Source of the DNA: an uncultured Selenomonadales bacterium
GTDB taxonomy: Bacteria > Bacillota > Negativicutes > Acidaminococcales > Acidaminococcaceae
Assembly: GCA_900315345.1 (NCBI GenBank)
Contig: OMYP01000007.1
Span: 62,001 to 126,000 of the forward strand
Reading direction: 5' to 3'
Length of the DNA: 64,000 nt
Numbering within the stretch: the first letter of the stretch is position 1; each line of letters begins with the position of its first letter. The position numbers and the translations under genes were made by a program. This document shows positions 8,068 through 16,815 of the stretch, one piece after another. The notes under the pieces were generated by a model, which was given only the letters and a program-made list of their open reading frames with translations, searched no databases and was not told the origin of the DNA.

Positions 8068-9531
8068 TTAGTCAGTTTTTTCATTTTCCACCAGGGTTTT
8101 ATCTTTTAAAAAGGGTTTCATGTCTTCAGCCGCTACCGTTGCCATGTGAATTGCCTCTTCATCCTGGAAATCTTCGGCAAGGAGACGGTCCTGAATTACA
8201 TAAAACTTCCCGGTATAGTGCCAGAAAGCAGGTTTCGCCGTGGCAAAGGCATCTCCCGGTTTTCCCGTCAGGTTCAAAACCTTAACAAAATCCGGATTTT
8301 TGGTATCAAACATTTCCCCAAGTTTCAGGTTCTCGCCGGTTTTCATATTAAAATTATATAAGGTCCGGATAACCTCTCCCTTCCGGTTCCGCCTGCCCAG
8401 CTCCAAGCTCAGCAGATCCGGTCCGGCAAATTTTACCTGGAAGGCCCGTTCCTCTTCTTCCGGAGAATTTTCAAACCAGTCCTGCAGCGTTTTATTTATT
8501 TTATTCTGCAGGTCCGGCTGTTCTTCAATCGCCACAACCGGCCGGCTGATGCTGCGATCCCCGATAAAGGCCCGGCGCGGATAGATTTTCCATTTTCCCG
8601 CCCCATCCGTTTGATTGGCAGTATCTTCCTGTAACTCATCCGGCGTATCAACCAGCGTTACTTCTTCCGGATTCCATTTCCCGTCCGCCTGCCCCCAGCG
8701 CACTGCAAGGCGCCCCAGCAGAGACCTCTGGTCGGCAGCCAGTATGTTCTGCTCTGTAAAGAGCTTCCCATCCAGCCGGGTCAGGGACGCTACCTCGGTA
8801 ATATGGGGTTGCAGATAGGTTTTTGCAATCGATCCGTCATCACGGTAAAGATGCAGTATATTTCCGGCTTTTCCGGAAAAAGACAGGGTTTGTGGTTCTT
8901 TTCCGGATTCCGGCAGCTCACAGGTAACCTGGAACCGGAAATCCGGCATATATTTTGCTTGCGCCGTGATCCCCAGGGCATCTGCTCCGGAAAACACTTC
9001 TTTTACCTTCTTCTCCCCGGAAAAATCCAATATCCTGCAGCCTACCGCGCCATTTTTCCCGCCTTTGGCCGCCAGCAGCAAAATCTGGTCATGAGGTTTG
9101 TCCGATATTTTTATTTCAGTCTTTTCTTTTTTGCCGGTTTTGTCCGTTTCTTCTTTTAATGCTTCTATCAGGGCATTCAGTTCCTGTTCTGCCTTTTCTT
9201 CCTGACTGATTTTTTTCTTCTTTTCCTTTTTTACTTTCCCGGTATCTTCTTTATTCACCGGCATTTTTTCCAACAGGCAGTGATAGCCGCCTTCCAGGTC
9301 GGACTTCCAGGCAGAGACCATTTTTCCTTCTTTATTGCGGATCATGATCCACAGATCAGAATAATAATTGCTGCCCGGGATTTTTTTGTCGCCGGTCAGT
9401 TCCACAACTTTTTTTACCCCGCTGCCATCCACATCTGCTTCAATTTTTGCCAGCACGGCAGCACGGGCAGACGAAAAAGGCACTGTTACCAGCAACAGTG
9501 CGCTTAATCCTGTAATAACCTGTTTCAGCAT
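8068..9531 (-). CDS. Secreted protein of unknown function with a DUF3298-like C-terminus
   Basis: A 487-residue exported protein: cleavable signal peptide with an SARA-A site near residue 24. An N-terminal part (about 25-100) begins KIEADVDGSGVKKVVELTGD, reminiscent of repeat-type beta domains. A Lys/Glu-rich linker (about 100-145) is probably coiled or disordered, and a long mixed region follows. The C-terminal ~150 residues contain FNMKTGENLKLGEMFDTKN, which resembles the DUF3298/DUF4163 module of RsiV-type and cell-surface proteins. No catalytic motif is recognised. ATG at 9531 after GGAGAG. It stands alone between the efflux operon and the SLC13 permease. I cannot name a function. Confidence 0.65.
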   Translation of the reverse strand: MLKQVITGLSALLLVTVPFSSARAAVLAKIEADVDGSGVKKVVELTGDKKIPGSNYYSDLWIMIRNKEGKMVSAWKSDLEGGYHCLLEKMPVNKEDTGKVKKEKKKKISQEEKAEQELNALIEALKEETDKTGKKEKTEIKISDKPHDQILLLAAKGGKNGAVGCRILDFSGEKKVKEVFSGADALGITAQAKYMPDFRFQVTCELPESGKEPQTLSFSGKAGNILHLYRDDGSIAKTYLQPHITEVASLTRLDGKLFTEQNILAADQRSLLGRLAVRWGQADGKWNPEEVTLVDTPDELQEDTANQTDGAGKWKIYPRRAFIGDRSISRPVVAIEEQPDLQNKINKTLQDWFENSPEEEERAFQVKFAGPDLLSLELGRRNRKGEVIRTLYNFNMKTGENLKLGEMFDTKNPDFVKVLNLTGKPGDAFATAKPAFWHYTGKFYVIQDRLLAEDFQDEEAIHMATVAAEDMKPFLKDKTLVENEKTD

Positions 9532-9580
9532 ACCTGACTCTCCATTCTATCTCTGCACTTTCAGCAGTTAACGTTACTAT

Positions 9581-9673
9581 AAGGACCCACTGACTCATTC
9601 GCCTGCCCGCTTACTCTGTATAAGCGATAACCTGAAGGCACAGGCTGCGGCCGGTCAGTAAATCGGTTCCTTA
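9581..9673. repeat. Family A inverted-repeat element, copy 2 (degenerate)
   Basis: Divergent copy upstream of the secreted-protein gene. It keeps the interior CGCTTACTCTGTATAAGCG found at 1331-1399 and, in degenerate form, the end AAGGACCCACTGACTCATTC. The opposite end, GGTCAGTAAATCGGTTCCTT, pairs with it only in part. Confidence 0.55.
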
Positions 9674-9805
9674 ACAATCCATTATGCGTTGCCAATTCAG
9701 ATTATTATATCATATTTTAAGTAAGGAATCACAGATATAATTCACATAAAACTACAGTATCTTCCTTTCCTTTAAAGCAATATTTCCTTCTCATCACAGA
9801 CTGCA

Positions 9806-11215
9806 TCACAGTTTTCCGAACCAGGGAATCTGAAGGCAGATCCAGCCAATGCAGGCTGTCAGCAAAATATTCAGGACTGTCAGTTTGATTCCCTCCTGTA
9901 TCTGTTTTCCTGCATCAAGCCCGAAGGCAACGGGAATGGCCCGTGTTGATACAGGCAGCACATAGGCGCAGCTCTGGGCCACGATAGTTATCAGTACATA
10001 AGGAATCGGATTCAGGGAAAGGGAGCTGCAGATGCTGGCCACGACCGGAATGGCGACGGAGGCCGCCGCCGTATTGCTGGAAATCTCCGACATCAGTGTG
10101 GTAAAAGCAGCAAACAGAAGCACTGTAACAAATCCCCCGTCCAGCGAAAACGCTGAAAGCATATCCACCACCCGGTTCACCGCTCCTGTCTGGATGATCA
10201 GTTTCCCTAAGGCGATGCCGCTGGCAAACAAAAAGTACATGCCCCACATGGCATGGCTTTCCGCATATTCCCAGCGCAACATGACGTTACCGTTTTCATC
10301 ATAAAGGACAAACATCAGAAGTCCCAGCAGAAGAAAACAATAGGCCGGTTTTAACCCCGGCAGAAAATCCGCAAACAAGGGACGCAGGAAGGCCAGTGCC
10401 GTAGCCAGGGAAAATACGGTGAGCCCGATCTTTTCGCCCCGTCCCATTGAGCCGAAGGACGCATACTTTTCCCTGAAATATTCTTTTGTTCCTTTCAGTT
10501 CTTTTACCGGAACCGGCAGATGCCAGAGGAACAGAAGGTTTAACAGAAAGATCAGAAGTAACAGAGGCACAAAACGCGTAATCCAGTCAACATACATAAA
10601 CTCATGGCCCGTCATTTTTTCCAGATAACTGATGGCCACCAGGTTGGCGCTGCTGCCGATAGGGGAACCGAAACCGCCTATTCCGCTGCCCCATCCGATA
10701 GCAAGCAGAACAGGCGCCGCCAGTTTACTTTTCGCAATATCCGATTCTCCTGTAAATTTCAGCATAGCCACTGCAATGGGACAAAAAATTTCCGCTACCA
10801 CTACATTAGGCAAAAAAACGGACAGCAGGGCAGATGCTCCCAGCCAGACCAGGATCTGCTGTTTCACGGAAGTCCCGATACAGCAAAGGGCCTTTACCGA
10901 AAGCCGTTTGTCCAGCCCCGTGGAAGACCATGTCATGCAAATCATATCCGAACCCAGCAGAAGTATACATATTTCCGAGAAATACTGGCTGATAACCTGA
11001 CTGTTAGGTATTAAACCAAACAACGCATTGATGACAATGGGAAGAAGCGACGTTACCGCTATGTTCACTGGACGCAAAATCCACCACGCCGCCATCCATA
11101 CCGCTGTCGCTGCAGCAACAGCTCCTTTAAAACCGAAACTCCGGTACAGCAGCAAAATCGTTACGAAAAAAAAGACCGGACCTGCCATTAATTTGATCCA
11201 TTGATTTCGATGCAT
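9806..11215 (-). CDS. SLC13 (DASS) family anion permease
   Basis: A 469-residue membrane protein with about 11-12 hydrophobic helices. It carries the duplicated Ser-Asn-type motifs of the divalent anion/sodium symporter family: GGFGSPIGSSANLVAISYL in the first half and EISSNTAAASVAIPVV in the second. Family members import di- or tricarboxylates, citrate, or sulfate with sodium, or exchange them. The ATG at 11215 has AAAGG nine bases ahead, better than the GTG three codons upstream. A divergent lysR gene and the operator between them suggest substrate-dependent control by that regulator. The substrate is not determinable; a carboxylate is the most usual for this arrangement. Confidence 0.9.
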   Translation of the reverse strand: MHRNQWIKLMAGPVFFFVTILLLYRSFGFKGAVAAATAVWMAAWWILRPVNIAVTSLLPIVINALFGLIPNSQVISQYFSEICILLLGSDMICMTWSSTGLDKRLSVKALCCIGTSVKQQILVWLGASALLSVFLPNVVVAEIFCPIAVAMLKFTGESDIAKSKLAAPVLLAIGWGSGIGGFGSPIGSSANLVAISYLEKMTGHEFMYVDWITRFVPLLLLIFLLNLLFLWHLPVPVKELKGTKEYFREKYASFGSMGRGEKIGLTVFSLATALAFLRPLFADFLPGLKPAYCFLLLGLLMFVLYDENGNVMLRWEYAESHAMWGMYFLFASGIALGKLIIQTGAVNRVVDMLSAFSLDGGFVTVLLFAAFTTLMSEISSNTAAASVAIPVVASICSSLSLNPIPYVLITIVAQSCAYVLPVSTRAIPVAFGLDAGKQIQEGIKLTVLNILLTACIGWICLQIPWFGKL

Positions 11216-11238
11216 AATACTCACCCTTTCTGGTGTCT

Positions 11239-11267
11239 ATTATACGCAGTTGCAATATCGATTTAAA
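11239..11267 (-). promoter_or_regulatory. Promoter of the SLC13 permease
   Basis: A perfect TATAAT at 11239-11244 with a poor -35 (TTTAAA, 11262-11267) at 17-bp spacing. A weak -35 is typical of promoters that need an activator such as the divergent LysR protein. Confidence 0.6.
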
Positions 11268-11287
11268 ACTGTTATATTTTGTATATA

Positions 11288-11307
11288 TTACAGTAATATT
11301 TCTGTAA
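11288..11307. promoter_or_regulatory. Palindromic operator between lysR and the permease
   Basis: TTACAGTAATATTTCTGTAA is a near-perfect 20-bp palindrome with TTACAG/CTGTAA arms and AATATT at the centre. Its centre lies about 65 bp upstream of the start point expected from the permease -10 box, the usual place of the recognition site of LysR-type activators. Confidence 0.6.
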
Positions 11308-11410
11308 TATTGATGTTATTAACAGATTTTTCTGTCAGCCAATAAAATTTTGCCTGCGCAAACGATGGATGATCTGTCCGTCATCTGAAATTCACCCGAA
11401 ACGGAACTTT

Positions 11411-11450
11411 CACGAAAGGAAAAAGCCTGCCCGTTTTTCTTCCGGCAGGC
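11411..11450 (-). terminator. Minus-strand terminator just in front of lysR
   Basis: GCCTGCC (11425-11431) pairs with GGCAGGC (11444-11450) around a 12-base loop. On the minus strand it is followed by TTTTTCCTTT; the + strand has no T-run after it. It would stop transcripts that run antisense through lysR from the gene at 12359-13171, before the permease promoter. In the lysR mRNA the same stem sits a few bases ahead of the start codon. Confidence 0.6.
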
Positions 11451-11463
11451 CGGTCATTACAAT

Positions 11464-12402
11464 ATGAACTTTTTAAGTATGGATTATTTTATTACGCTGG
11501 CCCGGGAACGCAACTTTACCCGGGCAGCGGAAAAACTCCACATCACCCAGCAGACATTAAGCGCGCATATTTCGAATCTGGAAAAGGAAACAGGAGCACC
11601 CCTGTTCCTTCGCCATGTTCCTCTGGAATTAACGTATGCGGGACGGATCTTTTACCGTTACGCGCAGGAATTCCAAAGAACCGCCCGTTCCCTGAAGCGG
11701 GAACTGGACGATATTGCAACCAAAGAAGCAGGGGAACTGCGTATCGGAACCTCGCCGGTTCGCGAGAATTATCTGCTGCCGGAGCTGATTACCGGATTTC
11801 GTAAACAGCATCCGCTGGTATCATTTCATCTTATCGAAGCCGCAAACCAACAGCTCCATGAGAAGCTCCGGAACGGAGAGATCGACCTTGCCATTGCCAA
11901 TTTTCCTAAAAGGCTGCCCGGGATAGAATTAATTCCTTATTATGAAGAAGAAGTCATTATCCTGGTAGCCAGCAAACTATTAAGAAAGTACCAAAATGAA
12001 AATACAACCGAAAAAGGCGAAAGGCTGCCGATGATTCCTCAAGAACTGCCGGAAGCCATACGCGCCTGCCCTTTTTTGCTGAACAGTAAAAAAAATATAG
12101 CCGGGCAAATTGCCCGGCATGTATTTGAAGAAAATTATATGCAGCCAACAATCAGCATCGAGTCTGACAATATGGTAACCCTGATCAATCTCTGCTTTTC
12201 AGGGAACGGCGCCATGTTCTGTCCGGAGAACCTTGCCCGTAATGTTTTAAATGCTGCACAATTAAGGGAAATGACAATGATCCGCTTCCCCCAATCCCGG
12301 TATACTATTTCTTTCGGTTGCCGCAAAGAGCCCCACCGCTGGAGCATGCTGGATGCTTTTATTTCTTTTTCCCGAAGTCATAGCCCGGCGGCACAGCTGT
12401 AA
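11464..12402 (+). CDS. LysR-type transcriptional regulator
   Basis: A 312-residue LysR regulator and the only recognised + strand gene. The winged helix-turn-helix fills about residues 1-60 (FITLARERNFTRAAEKLHIT, then QTLSAHISNLEKETGAPLFL). A periplasmic-binding-protein-like effector domain occupies about 90-305. It most likely senses the substrate of the divergent SLC13 permease and binds the palindrome at 11288-11307. The ATG at 11464 has no clear Shine-Dalgarno; a hairpin at 11425-11450 sits where one would be expected, so translation may be weak or structured. Its last 44 bp overlap the convergent C39-like peptidase gene tail to tail. Confidence 0.93.
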   Translation: MNFLSMDYFITLARERNFTRAAEKLHITQQTLSAHISNLEKETGAPLFLRHVPLELTYAGRIFYRYAQEFQRTARSLKRELDDIATKEAGELRIGTSPVRENYLLPELITGFRKQHPLVSFHLIEAANQQLHEKLRNGEIDLAIANFPKRLPGIELIPYYEEEVIILVASKLLRKYQNENTTEKGERLPMIPQELPEAIRACPFLLNSKKNIAGQIARHVFEENYMQPTISIESDNMVTLINLCFSGNGAMFCPENLARNVLNAAQLREMTMIRFPQSRYTISFGCRKEPHRWSMLDAFISFSRSHSPAAQL

Positions 12403-13171
12403 GCCATTGCCGTTCCTTCTCTTTTTCACGGAACAGGTGGGCGTCAAACCACATGTAATAGAAACGTGTGGCAGAAATAATATTATATCCGTCATGACTG
12501 TGATCTGTAGTATCATAAGGGTCTGCAACAATGAGTACATCATTCATACCGTTGCTGTCGCCCATGGTATCGTGCCCGATGATCACCCGCCAGTGGCCGC
12601 CCCAGTCTACATTTTCCACCATAATGGGGACGCCCTGTTTCAGATTTTCATCAACAAATTTTATAAAATCTTCATAGGTTTCAGGCGAACCGTGTTTCAA
12701 CGAATTTTTAACGGTCCATCCTTTCTTCTCAAAATACCGGCTCATGCCACGGGTGTTCGTCCCCGGATCCTTTACACCGGCCGGATGGGTCTCCATGATC
12801 TTCGCAATTTCCATTTCCGAATCAGGAGCATTCCCAAGAAAATGCTGTACCACCGTCAGGGCTGCAGCCGGACCGCAGGTGTACTCCGTATGCTGCTGGT
12901 GCGTCTTATATTTTTCCAGCAGCAGCAGGCTGCCCCCGGATTTTAAGTTATATACATCCACCTTTTTAAAATAAGGCGAATCTTTTACATCGGCCTTACT
13001 CTGGACAGCCGCCGATCCTCCACCGTCCCTTCCCAGTAAAAGGACCATTTTAGCCGTAAGATCGTTCTTTACGTCAGAATGTGCCGATTCCTGGCCAACT
13101 GAACTTCCAAGATAAAAATATAAAATAGCGCCGACTGCTGCAACCGCCAATAATATGTCTGTTTTTTTCAT
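12359..13171 (-). CDS. C39-like papain-fold peptidase, membrane-anchored or secreted
   Basis: A 270-residue protein with an N-terminal signal or anchor helix (about residues 5-25). The peptidase domain has the catalytic Cys in EYTCGPAAALTVVQHFL, the His in GGHWRVIIGHD and the Asp in VADPYD, the order of C39-like double-glycine peptidases (PF13529 type). Such domains cleave leader peptides or act in envelope processing; no ABC transporter domain is attached and no bacteriocin precursor is nearby, so the substrate is open. The ATG at 13171 is chosen over the GTG at 13183, which would abut its ribosome site. It follows the CCA-adding enzyme gene by 18 bp and probably shares its transcript. Its 3' end overlaps lysR. 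Confidence 0.75.
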   Translation of the reverse strand: MKKTDILLAVAAVGAILYFYLGSSVGQESAHSDVKNDLTAKMVLLLGRDGGGSAAVQSKADVKDSPYFKKVDVYNLKSGGSLLLLEKYKTHQQHTEYTCGPAAALTVVQHFLGNAPDSEMEIAKIMETHPAGVKDPGTNTRGMSRYFEKKGWTVKNSLKHGSPETYEDFIKFVDENLKQGVPIMVENVDWGGHWRVIIGHDTMGDSNGMNDVLIVADPYDTTDHSHDGYNIISATRFYYMWFDAHLFREKEKERQWLTAVPPGYDFGKKK

Positions 13172-13189
13172 CACGGTAAGCACCTTTTC

Positions 13190-14968
13190 TTATTCCTGTT
13201 TTATCCTGGCTATTTTGCCCTGCATGGCAGACAACAACGCGTCTTTATCATTAGGCAGACTTCCATTCTGCACACGCTTTAACAGATACTTCATGGCGTC
13301 TCCTACGGTTACTGGGAAAAGACCTGCATCGTTTTTCCCAACAGCAATAGATTTATCCTTATTTGAAAAGATTTCTGCCAGCAGCTGCTGTATCTCACCG
13401 CCACGCACTTTTAAATCTGAAGTGTGAACCGGCATCCGCTCCCTGGCAATCTCTATAGCTTCTTCCCCCAGACGGCGTCCCTCTTCCATCACCGGCTCCT
13501 GCAATACTCCGGCCCAGGTTGCCCCCATATCTGCCAGGAATATCTCGACCAGCTGGGCAAAAGCCTCTGCCATTTCTGCTTCCGTCCGAAAGGCGCCGGC
13601 CGTTGCTTCACTGCGGATCCATCGCAACAGCGTATTATTCTTCCTTATCAGCATAGGCGCAAAGCGCATGTGACGGGCAACCAGCCAATTTACCCGCTTT
13701 ACAAAATCATGGGGATAGCGGAGCCTCGTCAATATAGTTTCTGCAATGACAGCGCTCTCTTTTTCATGACCGTGGTCGTTAGGATAGCCATCCGGCGTAG
13801 TACCACGGATCCCCGGCAGACCTTTTGCCACATCGTGCAGCAGCAGGGCCCAGCGTAAGGTGATCTCCCGGGGGCCGTTATCCACTGCAGCCAGTATATG
13901 TTCCCACACATTATAACAATGGAACCGGATATTCTGCGGCAGGCCGGTCAGATGGACCAGTTCCGGCAGCACGTCTACATACGATTCGCTGCCCCTGTCC
14001 CGCACCCGGCACCGGGCACAGGCCAGACCGCTGGACAAAAACAGGGCCAGCCCTTTACCGGCAGCTTTTCCCAGCAGCATCTTGTCCAGTTCCGTTTTCA
14101 CCCGCTCCAGGGAAAGATTATGACACTGACTGATATCGAAAGTATAGCGTTTTTTCAGATAATATTTTGTACCCGGCTGTCCAAACCCAGCTGCACCCGT
14201 TTCCGGTCCGGAACAGCAGGCGTTTTGCACACCGGCATCCCTTTGCCGCTGCGCCTCCGTAAGGTTTTCCCTCTGAAATCCGGTAAGCTGGGCATCCGGC
14301 CCCATGGTTTTCATGTCACCCGGCACAGGCTTTCCCGCTTTCTCCATAGCAGCCCGCAGGTTCTGTTCTATGGTCAGCCTGTCATCATAATCACCGGCAA
14401 CATCTGCTGCCGTGTCATTACCTTCCACATAAGTAAAATTTAGCTGGGCCACAAACCGGCAGGCCCGGTACATGCGAAGGGCATCTTCCGCGTATCTTTT
14501 CCTCGGATCTCCTACAGTGCGAAGGAGCTTTGCATCCAAATCACGTTTCCCCCCGTGGAAATCGTATAACTTCCCGAAGCGGTCCATGGCCATGGCGTTT
14601 ACGGTAAAATCCCTGCGGGAAAGATCCTCTGCCAGGGTATCGCAGTACCATACCTCTGCAGGGCGGTGGGCATCCTGTCCGTAAGTATACCGCTCGTTAC
14701 GAAAAGTCGCCACTTCCATGGCGTGTCCTTCTGTCACCGCCACTACTACGCCGAAATTTTCTCCCAGTTTTTCCGCCAGTGTATACCCTGCATTGCGCAG
14801 CACAGCCGCTGCCTGTTCCGGGCGTGCGTTTGTCGTAATATCGTAATCGCCAGGCTCCAGTCCCAGCAGCAAATCGCGAACAGCGCCGCCCACTACGTAG
14901 GCTTCGTATCCGGCGTCACACAAAACATTTAAAGTTTTTAATACATAGAAAGGGAACTGAGGCTCCAT
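13190..14968 (-). CDS. cca: CCA-adding tRNA nucleotidyltransferase with a large insertion
   Basis: Adds or repairs the 3' CCA of tRNAs. The class II head domain is clear: VVGGAVRDLLLG, the metal-binding GDYDIT, and RRDFTVNAMAMDR. The RNA-binding part follows, then an HD domain (LLHDVAKGLPG, NDHGHEKESA). At 592 residues it is longer than the usual ~450. About 100 extra residues (roughly 180-278) lie between the head and the LSLERVKTELDKML helix; they are low-complexity and Gln/Gly/Cys-rich. I chose the ATG at 14968, with AGGTG just ahead and a family-typical start (MEPQFPFYVLKTL); an in-frame ATG 20 codons upstream lacks a ribosome site. Likely co-transcribed with the C39-like peptidase. Confidence 0.92.
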   Translation of the reverse strand: MEPQFPFYVLKTLNVLCDAGYEAYVVGGAVRDLLLGLEPGDYDITTNARPEQAAAVLRNAGYTLAEKLGENFGVVVAVTEGHAMEVATFRNERYTYGQDAHRPAEVWYCDTLAEDLSRRDFTVNAMAMDRFGKLYDFHGGKRDLDAKLLRTVGDPRKRYAEDALRMYRACRFVAQLNFTYVEGNDTAADVAGDYDDRLTIEQNLRAAMEKAGKPVPGDMKTMGPDAQLTGFQRENLTEAQRQRDAGVQNACCSGPETGAAGFGQPGTKYYLKKRYTFDISQCHNLSLERVKTELDKMLLGKAAGKGLALFLSSGLACARCRVRDRGSESYVDVLPELVHLTGLPQNIRFHCYNVWEHILAAVDNGPREITLRWALLLHDVAKGLPGIRGTTPDGYPNDHGHEKESAVIAETILTRLRYPHDFVKRVNWLVARHMRFAPMLIRKNNTLLRWIRSEATAGAFRTEAEMAEAFAQLVEIFLADMGATWAGVLQEPVMEEGRRLGEEAIEIARERMPVHTSDLKVRGGEIQQLLAEIFSNKDKSIAVGKNDAGLFPVTVGDAMKYLLKRVQNGSLPNDKDALLSAMQGKIARIKQE

Positions 14969-15080
14969 AATACACCTGTTATCCTGACCGGCAAACATTC
15001 CGCCTGGATTCCATCGTCTTGGTTTCATTGATTAATTTATTGCAGGTTCATTGTACCATATTTTATACGCCAGTGCCTAC

Positions 15081-15114
15081 AAAAAACGGGATCTGCGTTG
15101 ATACGCAGATCCCG
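15081..15114 (-). terminator. Terminator after the dipeptidase pseudogene
   Basis: A perfect 12-bp stem (CGGGATCTGCGT and complement, loop ATCA) followed on the minus strand by TTTTTT. It lies 20 bp past the dipeptidase stop codon. Confidence 0.9.
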
Positions 15115-15133
15115 CTGTTATGTTGCAGACTTA

Positions 15134-16781
15134 TTACGATTCCGCTTTCACCTTATCCGTTGCCAGCTTTTCATGCCCTGCGTCCGGTTTACCGTGGTAT
15201 TTTTCCGGAGTTCCGGGATCAGGCAAGCGTTCATACTGTACCCCTGCTCCGGCGTTGTATTTTGTCAGCAGCCGGATATACAGGTCTTTCCAGTCATCAA
15301 AAACCTTCACCGCATTATGATTCAGCGCCTCGCTGAACTTTTCTCCGGTAAGTCCCCAGGAAGAGTTCACCAATTCCAAGGAGTTGCTCTCCGATTTGCG
15401 CAGCGCTTCACTCACAAGGGGCTGCATAATATTGTAATAGCCCTGGGTCAGTGCCATGACCTGGCTCGAGGCCCAGTACATCTTTGACGGGTCATAGCTG
15501 TCCCGCAGAGAGTTGCTGTATGCTGCCGGCAGCTTTGCCACAGCAAAAGGAACAAAGGGGTTGGCACCGGCATCATTGGTAGAAAGCCACATCACCGGTG
15601 ATGGAAGGTTGTCGTTGAGCTGAGTAACATAGGTAAAACTGCTCTTCGCTGTCATAATGGCCCGTTCGCCCTTCTCCTTTCCGTAATGGTAGGGAGAACC
15701 GTACAACCCTGCCAGAGGGCTTTTGCTCTTATCAAATTCGATACCTTCGTAGTAATCACGGTAAATACTGATAATATCGCCAAGTTTCAGCTTTTTGTCA
15801 GGACGTACAGACAGCGGATAGGCTTTTGTGTCCCAGTTTTCCGTTTCGGGCGAAAGACCCAGGGAGGGAGCCACAGTACTCATGGCCCGCCATACGCGCC
15901 GCAGGGAATAATAGGGGTGGTTATATTCGCCCCCCTGCAGGGATTTCACCCAGTCCAGTTTCCCCTGTTCATCATATGCGGCCCAGCCCAGTTCTTTTAA
16001 CCGCTAGGGAAGGTCGGGATTGAATATCTGATTGGGATCGCCTTCGTTGATGGAACGGATCCGAAGCTGATTGGCAGCTACAAAAAAGTGTCCGTCAGGT
16101 ATCCGTTCCGCAATCCACAGGCCGCCCTTCTGATCAGGCGCCGGCTGCATCTCCAGCACCCAGCCCTCGTTCTTATCCGCTACAATCAGGGTCTCAGCCG
16201 TACCCCACAGCCCATACTCATCGATCAGGCTGCCCATCAGCGCAATAGCTTCACGGGCAGTCTTGCAGCGTTCCATGGCCACGCGTCCCAGTTCGTCGGC
16301 ATAAAACAGTCCGGATTTTCCTTTTTCAAAGGGCGTTTCAGGCTGGCGGACGGACAGGTCGGTACATTCCCCCATCATCAGGCCATGTTCATTTACAATA
16401 GGATAGAAAGAATCAATATATGCGTAAGTGTGTTCTACTTCCGGAATATGCCCGATGGGCTTTGTCTGGGGCCTGCCGGGATAATTGTATCCATCTCCCC
16501 GTTCCGGGGCTACCAGATTTGGCTGGATAAAACAGTTATATTCCGGCATTTCATCAACTGCTGCCGCACTGGGATAAACCGGCCGGAGGCTGCCTTTTGG
16601 ATGGTTCCGGGCAGGTACATAGGCTGTGTTGGCAGACACCCCAAATCCGTCGTTGGAATGAGCAACCAGTACGCTTCCATCCTCCGTAGCTCCTTTAAGT
16701 CGCCAGCATGGTAGTGCAGGCCTCTGTACTGCCATTCAAAAGCAGCAACATGGCCAACCCCGCTGCAACTTTCTTCAGCAT
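15134..16781 (-). pseudogene. pepD: C69-family dipeptidase gene broken by a frameshift and an amber stop
   Basis: The intact parent would be a secreted C69 (PepD-like) dipeptidase. From the ATG at 16781, after GGAGAGGGAG, a signal peptide is read, then ACTTMLAT, where the Cys after Ala is the N-terminal nucleophile of the family. A stop (TAA, 16695-16697) follows at once; skipping one base restores KGATEDGSVLVAHSNDG, the expected continuation. The body runs to DLP, then TAG at 16004-16006. The same frame goes on with RLKELGWAAYDEQGKLDW and family-like sequence (GGEYNHPYYSLRRVWRAM) to the TAA at 15134. Two independent lesions point to a decayed gene. It starts 34 bp past leuB. Sequencing error at the A/T run could explain the first lesion but not easily the second. 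Confidence 0.85.
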
Positions 16782-16815
16782 AATAACAACTCCCTCTCCT
16801 GCAGTCATGCGATCC

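Noticed and set aside
15134-15949. Separate 271-residue gene starting at 15949
   Set aside because: The same frame continues upstream to the TAG at 16004-16006 with conserved dipeptidase sequence; it is the 3' part of the broken gene.
16004-16006. Programmed TAG decoding (pyrrolysine)
   Set aside because: A second, unrelated lesion (frameshift at ~16696) exists in the same gene, and no pyl gene is in the window; decay is the simpler reading.
16004-16735. Separate 243-residue gene starting at 16735
   Set aside because: Its first ~14 residues are the out-of-frame reading of the signal peptide of the dipeptidase; the true start is at 16781 in the other frame, so this is part of the broken gene.
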